Source: Chitinophagaceae bacterium (GTDB lineage: Bacteria; Bacteroidota; Bacteroidia; Chitinophagales; Chitinophagaceae). Taken from it: 64,000 nucleotides of DNA. Made by a program: the position numbers and the translations under genes. The notes under the pieces are model-generated. The model was not told where the DNA came from, ran no database searches, and saw nothing but the letters and a program-made list of their open reading frames with translations. The stretch lies in contig SAIW01000008.1 in the NCBI GenBank assembly GCA_004028795.1, positions 1 to 64,000 on the forward strand, read 5' to 3'. The first letter of the stretch is position 1, and the number at the start of each line of letters is the position of its first letter. Shown one piece after another: positions 50,775-58,464 of this stretch.

Positions 50775-52451
50775 CTAAACTGTATTTAGCTGAAACCAGA
50801 ATCGGCTACCTTCTTTCAGTTTACTTTCTGCACTTATTGTTCCACCCATGGCTTCTATAAATTCTTTTGAAATAGCCAAGCCTAAACCTGTACCTGTTTT
50901 TTCTGTGCCCGGTACTTTAAAAAATCTATCAAAAACTTTTGGTAAAAACTCTTCAGGAATGCCTTTGCCTGTATCTTTTACACTAAACTCAACCTTATTT
51001 TCTGTTTGCTGAATATTGATTTGTATGGTTGAATTTTCTGCTGAATATTTTATGGCATTGGTTAATAAATTAATCAATACCCAGGAAGTTTTTTCTTCAT
51101 CTGCCTGAATGTTATCAGTAACATTTTGTGTGATGCTGAAGCTTATATTTTTTTCAGTAGCTGCTGTGGTAATGGCTTTCAAAGCTCTTTCTAAAATTAA
51201 AAACGGCTCAACAGATTGTAGGTGCAGGTGAATTTTTCCGCTTTCAACTTGTGTTAAATCTAATAGCTCACTTAATATTTTTAATAAACGTTGGTTATCT
51301 CCTCTTAAACTTTGTACCAATTCTTTTTGCTCTTTATTTAAAGTGCCTATACGTTCATCTTCTAATAATTTTAAACTGAAGTCTGATGATGCCAATGGTG
51401 TTTTTAATTCGTGCGAAACTGTTGCAATAAAATTTGTTTTAGCAACATCTAATTCTTTAAATGGTGTAATATTTTTTAATACGATAACAATTCCTGCAAC
51501 GCCGTTGCTGTTGTTAATATCAACTGTTTCTTTAGAAAAAAACTGTTCCTTATTATCAACCACAATTTTAAAAGGTTGATTGCTTTCTTCTTTCAATAAG
51601 TAATTGAATAAATCGTTTTGTTTAGCAAATACTTCTTTGCTTCTGCCCACAATATCTCCTTCTTTTACATTTAATAATTGTAATGCCTGCTGGTTGGCAA
51701 ATAAAATAATACCGTTATTATCAATTCCGATACTGGCATCTTTCAAAGCGTTAATAACTGTTTCGGCACGTTGTTTTTCGAATAAAATTTTTGCAAGGTT
51801 GCTGTGTTCATATTTATCTAATTCTTCGGCCATGTAGTTAAAAGCATTGGCCAAATCTGCAAATTCATCTTTTCTGTTTAAATGAATGCGTTGGCTGTAA
51901 TTCTTTGCTGCTATGGCTTTTATACCATCAGTAAGTTTAGCAATGGGGTTTGCTATTATGCCGGGAAAATTAAAAATGAATGTAAAACCAACCAATGCAC
52001 AAATGGTTATAAGTATGGTAATATAAAACTTGGCATCGTCTGTATTTTTTTCTGCATTTTCATTTTTATGAATAATAGCAGCCAGGTTAAGCTGCATTAT
52101 TTTATTAATATAATACCTTATTTGTGTTTCGTATTGTGCCTTTGAGAGATAATAATAACTATGCAAATTTTGGGTAAGCGTATCTTCTCCTTTTTCTGTA
52201 ATATTAGCTTCCTGCTTTTGCAGATTATCTTCAAAAATTTTCTTAGCTGCTATGCTGTCAGTATTCCATATATCTAAGGCATGCAGCATATTTTGGGTAT
52301 AATCAATGCTTTCGTAATTATCTCTTAAAATATCATTCTGGTTGGCAATACTTTTATTAAAATAAATAAAACTAACGGCACCAACCAGCATAAGCAGTGT
52401 AAACAAAAATGCTGCACCCAATGCAATTTTCTGTTTTAGTTTTAATACCAT
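50775..52451 (-). CDS. Membrane sensor histidine kinase (HAMP-PAS-HisKA-HATPase) of the kdp operon
   Basis: A 558-residue kinase: TM1 about 8-30, extracytoplasmic helices, TM2 about 145-168, HAMP about 169-215, PAS about 225-330, phospho-acceptor His in TVSHELKTPLAS near 346, N box NLLTNAIKYSAENS, G boxes DTGKGIPEEF and GTGLGLAISKEF. Its ATG shares one base with the stop of the KdpD N-terminal gene (TGATG), so the two are translationally coupled and together supply the parts of a normal KdpD. The output is probably the NtrC-type regulator at 60743. Confidence 0.9.
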   Translation of the reverse strand: MVLKLKQKIALGAAFLFTLLMLVGAVSFIYFNKSIANQNDILRDNYESIDYTQNMLHALDIWNTDSIAAKKIFEDNLQKQEANITEKGEDTLTQNLHSYYYLSKAQYETQIRYYINKIMQLNLAAIIHKNENAEKNTDDAKFYITILITICALVGFTFIFNFPGIIANPIAKLTDGIKAIAAKNYSQRIHLNRKDEFADLANAFNYMAEELDKYEHSNLAKILFEKQRAETVINALKDASIGIDNNGIILFANQQALQLLNVKEGDIVGRSKEVFAKQNDLFNYLLKEESNQPFKIVVDNKEQFFSKETVDINNSNGVAGIVIVLKNITPFKELDVAKTNFIATVSHELKTPLASSDFSLKLLEDERIGTLNKEQKELVQSLRGDNQRLLKILSELLDLTQVESGKIHLHLQSVEPFLILERALKAITTAATEKNISFSITQNVTDNIQADEEKTSWVLINLLTNAIKYSAENSTIQINIQQTENKVEFSVKDTGKGIPEEFLPKVFDRFFKVPGTEKTGTGLGLAISKEFIEAMGGTISAESKLKEGSRFWFQLNTV

Positions 52452-53539
52452 CAGCTTAAAATAATTAAATCAATATCGTTTTGAGATAATGTTTTTAATA
52501 GTCTGTTAAAAACATTGGTTTGTAAAATTACCTGTAAAAGATTTAAGTGTGGCTTGCCTATGCAAACAGTAGTTATTTCTTTTTCAACGCAAAGCTGTAT
52601 AATAGTTTCAGCAACATTATCATTTTTAATCTGTATTACTTCGCCTCCGCTTTCGGCTGCTGTTTTAAAGTTATTCAATAAATGTCTCTGTGCAGCTAAA
52701 GGTATATTGTCTACACTTTCTTTATTGGTTTGTACATATAGCACAAACCACTTACTGTTATAATAAGATGCTAACCTTGCTGTTTTACGAATAACACGTT
52801 GTGCTGTTTCATGATTGCTTGAAATACATGCTAAAAATTTTTCATGCCTTAAACTTTTATCTCTTACTACTTCATAATCTACTTTTCTTTCAACCTGCCC
52901 CGCTACTTCTTTTAATGCCAACTCTCGTAACTGAAGAATCTTTTCCGGTTTAAAGAAGTTTTGTAAAGCCTGTTCTACTTTATTCTTATCATAAATTTTT
53001 CCTTCCTTTAATCGTACAATTAATTCATCGGCTGTTAAATCAATATTCACCACTTCATCTGCAAGCTGCAACATTTTATCAGGCACTCTTTCTTTTACTT
53101 CAACACCGGTAATTTTTTTTACTTCTTCATTAATGCTTTCAATGTGTTGAATATTTACAGCAGTAATTACATCAATACCGGCATTAATAATATCTAACAC
53201 ATCCTGCCAACGTTTTTCATTTTTACTGCCAGGTATATTGGTGTGGGCTAATTCATCTATAATTACAACCTGCGGATTAAGCAGTAAAATACTTTGCACA
53301 TCCAATTCATCCAATAGTTTGCCTTTGTAAAAAACCTGCCTACGGGGAAGTATATCTAATCCATCTAACAGGTCAACAGTTTCTTTTCTGTTATGTGTTT
53401 CTACATAACCTATCTTAATATTTATATGATTGCGTTGCAGGCTGTGTGCCTCCTGCAGCATACGATAAGTTTTACCTACACCGGCACTCATGCCGATATA
53501 AATTTTCAATTTACCTTTTGTTGCAGTGTTTATTGTCAT
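52451..53539 (-). CDS. kdpD: KdpD N-terminal sensor protein (KdpD + USP domains, no kinase)
   Basis: A 362-residue protein containing only the cytoplasmic input part of KdpD: Walker A GMSAGVGKTYRMLQEA at residue 17, DELAHTNIPGSKNEKRWQD near 94, INAGIDVITAVNIQHIESIN near 117, then a USP domain (about 225-362, with CIGKPHLNLLQVIL). In Firmicutes the USP part of KdpD binds c-di-AMP. The membrane and kinase parts are a separate downstream gene. It starts 1 bp after the kdpC stop. Confidence 0.9.
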   Translation of the reverse strand: MTINTATKGKLKIYIGMSAGVGKTYRMLQEAHSLQRNHINIKIGYVETHNRKETVDLLDGLDILPRRQVFYKGKLLDELDVQSILLLNPQVVIIDELAHTNIPGSKNEKRWQDVLDIINAGIDVITAVNIQHIESINEEVKKITGVEVKERVPDKMLQLADEVVNIDLTADELIVRLKEGKIYDKNKVEQALQNFFKPEKILQLRELALKEVAGQVERKVDYEVVRDKSLRHEKFLACISSNHETAQRVIRKTARLASYYNSKWFVLYVQTNKESVDNIPLAAQRHLLNNFKTAAESGGEVIQIKNDNVAETIIQLCVEKEITTVCIGKPHLNLLQVILQTNVFNRLLKTLSQNDIDLIILS

Positions 53540-53540
53540 C

Positions 53541-54095
53541 TTATTTTAAATTATCTAAAGCCATATTTAATTGCAATACATTAACCATTGCAATACCGTT
53601 AATAGATTGTTTTTTTTGTGTTTGAATTAATTCTTCAACTTTTTCTTTCTTAATATTTCTTGTTTTAGCAATTCGTTCAGTTTGTATTAATGCAGCCTGT
53701 AAAGAAATATCAGGGTCTAAGCCACTGCCGCTGGCAGTAACTAATTCAGATGGTATCTGTTCTTTTTTTACAGAAGGGTTATGCACTAAGAATGTATCAA
53801 TTTTGTTTTGTACATCTTTTAAATAATCTGGGTTACTCGGACCTTTATTACTTCCGCCGCTGCCTGCTGCATTATAACCAACAGCAGATGGTCTGCCCCA
53901 GAAATAATTATCTTTTGTAAAGCTTTGCCCTTCTAATTTATAACCTACTGTTTTATTATTCAGCGTTACGGTTTCTCCTTCACCTTTTGCAGGTGCAAGT
54001 TTGGCAATAGCCAATATTAACAAGGGATACAGCCCCATAAATACTACTATACAAATAAGGGTTAAGCGTATAGCAGGAAAAATATGATGTTTCAT
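53541..54095 (-). CDS. kdpC: Potassium-transporting ATPase KdpC subunit
   Basis: A 184-residue protein: one N-terminal membrane span (LICIVVFMGLYPLLILAIAKL), then NYFWGRPSAVGYNAAGSGGSNKGPSN and the conserved ASGSGLDPDISLQAALIQ. KdpC stabilises the KdpFABC complex and promotes ATP binding by KdpB. It lies 43 bp after kdpB. Confidence 0.95.
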   Translation of the reverse strand: MKHHIFPAIRLTLICIVVFMGLYPLLILAIAKLAPAKGEGETVTLNNKTVGYKLEGQSFTKDNYFWGRPSAVGYNAAGSGGSNKGPSNPDYLKDVQNKIDTFLVHNPSVKKEQIPSELVTASGSGLDPDISLQAALIQTERIAKTRNIKKEKVEELIQTQKKQSINGIAMVNVLQLNMALDNLK

Positions 54096-54138
54096 TTTGA
54101 AAAAGTTTGGTGTTTGAAGTTTAAAGGTTTAATGTTCT

Positions 54139-56202
54139 TTAAAACCAAATGCTTACTAATAAATCAATTAATTTAATGCCGATAAAAGGAATGATAACGC
54201 CACCCAAACCATATATTAACAGGTTTCTCCTCAGCAACGAAGAAGCACCTATCGGCTTATAAGCAACCCCTCTTAAAGCCAGTGGAATTAATAGTGGAAT
54301 GATGATGGCGTTAAATATTACTGCAGAAAGTATTGCACTTTCAGGACTATGCAATTTCATAATGTTCATACCTTGTAAGGCAGGTATAGATGCGATAAAC
54401 AATGCAGGAACAATAGCAAAGTATTTAGCAACATCGTTGGCAATGCTGAAAGTGGTTAAAGTACCCCTTGTCATTAATAATTGTTTGCCTATCTCTACAA
54501 TTTCAATCAGTTTAGTAGGGTCATTATCCAAATCAACCATGTTACCTGCTTCTTTAGCAGCCTGTGTTCCGCTGTTCATGGCAACTCCCACATCTGCCTG
54601 AGCCAATGCAGGTGCATCGTTGGTACCGTCTCCCATCATTGCTACTAACTTACCGCCCTGCTGTTCCTGTTTTATATAATTCATTTTATCCTCAGGTTTT
54701 GCTTCGGCAATAAAATCGTCCACACCTGCTTTGTTGGCAATGAATTTGGCTGTTAGAGGGTTATCACCTGTTACCATTACCGTCTTCACACCCATTTTTC
54801 TCAATCGTTCAAAACGCTCATGAATATTGGGTTTGATGATATCCTGCAATTCAATAACACCTAATACATAATCATTTTTGCTAACTACTAAAGGTGTACC
54901 ACCGTTAGAGGAAATTATTTTTACACGTTCTGAAATTTCTTCGGGAAAAATATTGCCTGCTTTGACAATCATATTTTTAATAGCATCAAAAGCACCTTTA
55001 CGAATTTTAGTTCCGTTAGACAAATCAATACCGCTGCTTCTTGTTTCTGCAGTAAATTCTATAAATGTTGCAGCCTCATCCCCCGCCCTCTCCGAAGGAA
55101 AGGGAGCTTTGAAACCTTGTTGCTCTGCAAGTTCTATAATAGATTTTCCTTCGGGTGTTTGGTCGGCTAATGATGCTAACACACAGGCTTGTACAAATTG
55201 CTTTTCATTAATACCATTGGCAGGCCAGAAGCTGGTGGCTTTTCTGTTGCCGATAGTAATTGTACCTGTTTTATCTAATAATAAAGTATCAATATCTCCT
55301 GCTGTTTCAACGGCCTTACCACTTTTGGTTATAACGTTGGCACGTAAGGCTCTATCCATTCCTGCAATACCAATAGCACTTAACAAACCACCGATGGTGG
55401 TAGGTATTAAACAAACAAATAATGAAATGAACGCTGCAATGGTAATGGGTGTGTTGGCATAATCGCCAAAAGGTTTTAATGTAACACAAACAATAATGAA
55501 TACTAAAGTAAAGCCTGCTAATAAAATGGTTAATGCAATTTCGTTGGGTGTTTTTTGTCTGCTGGCACCTTCAACCAAAGCAATCATTTTGTCTAAAAAA
55601 CTTTCGCCGGGTTCTGTTGTTACACGTACTCTTATTTTATCACTTAAAACTTTTGTACCGCCCGTAACTGAACTTTTATCGCCACCGGCTTCGCGAATAA
55701 CGGGTGCAGATTCTCCTGTTATGGCAGATTCATCAATGGTGGCAAGACCTTCAATAATTTCTCCATCTATTGGAATAATATCGCCTGTTTCACAAATAAA
55801 TATATCACCTTTTCTTAATAAGGATGATGGAACAATTTTAATTTCTTCTACAAAAATTTCGCCTACGATTAATTGTTTTGCAGGCGTTTCTTCTCTTGTT
55901 TTTCTTAATGAATCTGCCTGTGCTTTACCTCTTGCTTCTGCAATGGCTTCAGCAAAATTGGCAAATAATACAGTGATGAATAAAATAGCTGTTACGATGA
56001 TGTTATATGCTAAACTACCCTGACTTTTTTCGCCTGTTGCAATCCATATACAAACTAATAGCATAATGGCAGTACCTATTTCTACGGTAAACATTACAGG
56101 ATTGCGGAACATGATAGCAGGATTCAATTTTACGAAAGATTGAGCGAGTGCCTCTTTCATTAAACTGCTTTCGAATAATTTATTTGACTTTGACATAACC
56201 AT
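54139..56202 (-). CDS. kdpB: Potassium-transporting ATPase KdpB (P-type ATPase subunit)
   Basis: A 687-residue P-type ATPase: TGESAPV near residue 150, phosphorylation site [12 protein letters not shown] near 308, [33 protein letters not shown] near 530 and seven membrane spans. It hydrolyses ATP and moves K+ on from KdpA. Residues 363-376 ([13 protein letters not shown]) in the nucleotide-binding domain come from a hairpin-forming DNA stretch (55075-55115) that looks like an intergenic repeat inserted in frame. ATG at residue 3 (56196) is an alternative start. Confidence 0.95.
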   Translation of the reverse strand: MVMSKSNKLFESSLMKEALAQSFVKLNPAIMFRNPVMFTVEIGTAIMLLVCIWIATGEKSQGSLAYNIIVTAILFITVLFANFAEAIAEARGKAQADSLRKTREETPAKQLIVGEIFVEEIKIVPSSLLRKGDIFICETGDIIPIDGEIIEGLATIDESAITGESAPVIREAGGDKSSVTGGTKVLSDKIRVRVTTEPGESFLDKMIALVEGASRQKTPNEIALTILLAGFTLVFIIVCVTLKPFGDYANTPITIAAFISLFVCLIPTTIGGLLSAIGIAGMDRALRANVITKSGKAVETAGDIDTLLLDKTGTITIGNRKATSFWPANGINEKQFVQACVLASLADQTPEGKSIIELAEQQGFKAPFPSERAGDEAATFIEFTAETRSSGIDLSNGTKIRKGAFDAIKNMIVKAGNIFPEEISERVKIISSNGGTPLVVSKNDYVLGVIELQDIIKPNIHERFERLRKMGVKTVMVTGDNPLTAKFIANKAGVDDFIAEAKPEDKMNYIKQEQQGGKLVAMMGDGTNDAPALAQADVGVAMNSGTQAAKEAGNMVDLDNDPTKLIEIVEIGKQLLMTRGTLTTFSIANDVAKYFAIVPALFIASIPALQGMNIMKLHSPESAILSAVIFNAIIIPLLIPLALRGVAYKPIGASSLLRRNLLIYGLGGVIIPFIGIKLIDLLVSIWF
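55075..55115 (-). repeat. Hairpin-forming repeat-like insert in kdpB
   Basis: On the minus strand: CCCTTTCC-TTCG-GGAGAGGG, an 8-bp stem (one G:T pair) in a GC-rich stretch unlike its AT-rich surroundings. The encoded residues have no equivalent in the E. coli KdpB sequence as I recall it. Confidence 0.55.
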
Positions 56203-56219
56203 TTTATTTTATGCCCCTA

Positions 56220-56233
56220 TCCCCTAAAGGGGA
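56220..56233. repeat. Small palindrome between kdpA and kdpB
   Basis: TCCCCTAAAGGGGA, 6-bp arms around AA, in the 84-bp kdpA-kdpB gap. The lack of a T-run argues against termination; mRNA processing is possible. Confidence 0.5.
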
Positions 56234-56286
56234 ATAAGATATTTTATGATAATTATTTTTAATGTTTTATAAGTCCCTTCAGAGAT

Positions 56287-57990
56287 TTAGTGCTTCATTC
56301 CGAAAAACTCTGCAATAGGCCCTAACGATAATGCAGGGAAGAAACTTAATGCAGCAATAATGAATATTACTGCAAACACCATAATGCCGAATGTGCCTGT
56401 ATCTGTTTTTAATGTACCTGCACTTTCAGGAACATATTTTTTCTTAGCAAGAATTCCTGCAATGGCAACAGGGCCAATAATGGGAAGAAATCTTGACAGC
56501 AACATCACTATTCCTCCACTGATATTCCAGAAAGGGGTATTACCACCTAACCCTGAAAACTCTGATCCATTATTAGCGGAAGCAGAAGTGTATTCGTACA
56601 ACATTTCACTAAAACCATGATTGCCCGGATTGCTTAACCATGCAGCATAAGCAGTTGGATTATGAGCATAGATATAAGAAGCGATGGCTGTTCCTGTAAG
56701 AATTAAAAACGGATGCAGCAATGCAATAATGGCTGCTATTTTCATTTCTTTTGCTTCAATTTTCTTTCCTAAAAATTCCGGTGTTCTTCCTACCATTAAC
56801 CCGCTGATGAATACTGCAATAATGATGAATATGTAAAAGTTTAAAAAGCCTACACCAACACCGCCGTAAAAAGAATTAATCATCATACCCAACATAGTAA
56901 ACATGCCTGTAAGCGGAGTAAAGCTATCATGCATAGCATTTACAGAGCCATTAGAAGTACAGGTAGTTGTAATGCCCCAATATGCGGAAGCTGCACTGCC
57001 AAAGCGTACTTCTTTACCTTCCATACTGCCCAATGGTTGTACAATACCCATTTTAGTAATGGCTGTATTACCTTTCATTTCATAATAAACAGAAGGTAGT
57101 AATAACAGTAAAAAGCCAATGGTCATTACAGCAAAAACCATCCATGCCAAACGTTTTCTTTTTAAAATATATCCTAATGCAAAAACAAGTGCAATCGGAA
57201 TTATTATAATGGCAATATTTTCTATGCTATTAGTGAAGTAATTAGGGTTTTCAAAAGGTTGTGCAGAATTGGCACCAAAAAAACCACCGCCATTGGTACC
57301 TAATTGTTTAATAGCAACCATAGCAGCAGCAGGCCCTCTGGAAACATTTACGGTATCGCCTTGTAAAGAAATAAACTGGTCTTTTCCTTTAAACGTCATC
57401 GGTGTTCCGTTAAACAATAATATAACTGCAATAACAATTGATATAGGCAATAAAACCCTTGTACAACTTTTAATAAAAAAGTTATAAAAGTTGCCTAATT
57501 CACTTGTTGTTTTTTCTTTCATGGCGGTAAACACTGTAGCACATATTGCCATACCGGTACCGGCACTTATAAATTGAAATAACATTAATACTAACTGACC
57601 TAAATAAGAAACACTACTTTCTCCACTATAGTGTTGCAGATTAGTGTTTGATATAAAACTGATGGAAGTATTAAAAGCAAGGTCTGCACTCATACCGGGG
57701 TTACCATCAGGGTTTAACGGTAACCAACCCATGTTCATTAAAACAAACATGCTTAGTAAAAACCAAATGAGATTAACGGTTAATAAAGCCACCAAGTGTT
57801 CTTTCCAGTTCATAGGTTGCAACGGGTTAATACCTGTTGCTTTAAAGAATAATTTATCTATCGGGTTAAAGATTTTATCTAACGGGGTTTTATCGCCACT
57901 GTAAATTTTGCCAATGTATTTTCCTAATGGAATGGCTAATGCAACACTGGCAACAAACATGATTATAACCCCTGTAATTTCTGAGTTCAT
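56287..57990 (-). CDS. kdpA: Potassium-transporting ATPase KdpA (channel-like subunit)
   Basis: A 567-residue membrane protein with the four K+-filter-like loops: SFISNTNLQHYSGE near residue 110, GTNGGGFFGANSA near 232, SAYWGITTTCTSNGSVN near 335 and TSASANNGSEFSGLGGN near 465, between about ten spans. It binds and conducts K+ in the high-affinity Kdp system. It lies 16 bp after kdpF. Confidence 0.96.
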   Translation of the reverse strand: MNSEITGVIIMFVASVALAIPLGKYIGKIYSGDKTPLDKIFNPIDKLFFKATGINPLQPMNWKEHLVALLTVNLIWFLLSMFVLMNMGWLPLNPDGNPGMSADLAFNTSISFISNTNLQHYSGESSVSYLGQLVLMLFQFISAGTGMAICATVFTAMKEKTTSELGNFYNFFIKSCTRVLLPISIVIAVILLFNGTPMTFKGKDQFISLQGDTVNVSRGPAAAMVAIKQLGTNGGGFFGANSAQPFENPNYFTNSIENIAIIIIPIALVFALGYILKRKRLAWMVFAVMTIGFLLLLLPSVYYEMKGNTAITKMGIVQPLGSMEGKEVRFGSAASAYWGITTTCTSNGSVNAMHDSFTPLTGMFTMLGMMINSFYGGVGVGFLNFYIFIIIAVFISGLMVGRTPEFLGKKIEAKEMKIAAIIALLHPFLILTGTAIASYIYAHNPTAYAAWLSNPGNHGFSEMLYEYTSASANNGSEFSGLGGNTPFWNISGGIVMLLSRFLPIIGPVAIAGILAKKKYVPESAGTLKTDTGTFGIMVFAVIFIIAALSFFPALSLGPIAEFFGMKH

Positions 57991-58006
57991 TGTAAAGATT
58001 TTAGCG

Positions 58007-58084
58007 TTAAAATTTTTCAGGTTTTACCAGTACATAGCACAGGTAAATAAAAACGATGATTGCTGCGATGAATAAGTATAACAT
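58007..58084 (-). CDS. kdpF: KdpF small subunit of the Kdp ATPase
   Basis: A 25-residue protein too short for most gene callers: one membrane span (MLYLFIAAIIVFIYLCYVLV) and the conserved end VKPEKF. KdpF stabilises KdpFABC by packing against KdpA. It lies 16 bp upstream of kdpA and 11 bp after another tiny ORF. Confidence 0.88.
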   Translation of the reverse strand: MLYLFIAAIIVFIYLCYVLVKPEKF

Positions 58085-58095
58085 AATAATAGTTT

Positions 58096-58179
58096 TTACA
58101 TTTTTTCAAACCACTTAATAAATTGAAAGAAGAGTACAAAGCCCACCAATACAGCAAGTATGAGTAATGCAGTTAACAT
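58096..58179 (-). CDS. 27-residue single-span membrane microprotein upstream of kdpF
   Basis: Starts MLTALLILAVLVGFVLFFQF and ends IKWFEKM. One membrane helix with a short amphipathic tail; in size and opening it resembles KdpF, but it lacks the PEKF end. It starts 4 nt after the stop of the 34-codon ORF and ends 11 nt before kdpF, packed as an operon gene. Proposed as a second KdpF-like peptide by inference; no family is known to me. Confidence 0.6.
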   Translation of the reverse strand: MLTALLILAVLVGFVLFFQFIKWFEKM

Positions 58180-58183
58180 GGTT

Positions 58184-58288
58184 TTATAATTGAATGATTA
58201 AATGATAAATAATGCCTGAACAAAAAATTGTACTTAACGCAATTACCAAAGCATAGTAAAGCGGATTTTTTGATGAGTTGTTTTTCAT
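58184..58288 (-). CDS. 34-residue single-span membrane microprotein, first gene of the kdp operon
   Basis: Starts MKNNSSKNPLYYALVIALST, continues with a membrane helix and ends IIYHLIIQL. A polar head and one span suggest an inner-membrane peptide with its N-terminus in the cytoplasm. It heads the string of three tiny ORFs before kdpA. There is no ORF of normal size in this strand segment. Confidence 0.55.
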   Translation of the reverse strand: MKNNSSKNPLYYALVIALSTIFCSGIIYHLIIQL

Positions 58289-58312
58289 TACAGTTTATTT
58301 AATTATGGCTCT

Positions 58313-58328
58313 TGCCAATGCCATGCCC
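58313..58328 (-). promoter_or_regulatory. Candidate sigma-54 (-24/-12) promoter of the kdp operon
   Basis: The minus strand reads GGGCAT-GGCAT-TGGCA: GG and GC are separated by the required 10 bp, with two changes from TGGCAC-N5-TTGCA. It lies 25 nt before the first microprotein ATG. It is worth noting because an NtrC-type regulator sits next to the K+ genes; as a motif alone it is weak. Confidence 0.3.
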
Positions 58329-58417
58329 TGCATATTTAAAAATGCATAAAGCAATAAGATGCTTTGCAGTAAAGGGTTCTAGCGGGCATGATGATTTTTT
58401 ACATATCGATACCAATA

Positions 58418-58446
58418 AAAAACCCTTTCATTATGAAAGGGTTTTA
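58418..58446 (-). terminator. Intrinsic terminator of kup
   Basis: AAAACCCTTTCAT (58419-58431) and ATGAAAGGGTTTT (58433-58445), followed on the minus strand by TTTTTT. It separates kup from the kdp operon. Confidence 0.8.
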
Positions 58447-58464
58447 CCAAAATGAATAGACCTT

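Noticed and set aside
50775-53539. KdpD broken by a frameshift
   Set aside because: Both parts are complete, have good starts and stops and overlap as TGATG; the kinase part has its own HAMP and PAS domains, unlike KdpD.
58298-58378. A fourth tiny hydrophobic frame upstream of the kdp microproteins (LLQSILLLYAFLNMQGMALA)
   Set aside because: It has no ATG before the hydrophobic part, and the candidate promoter lies inside it.
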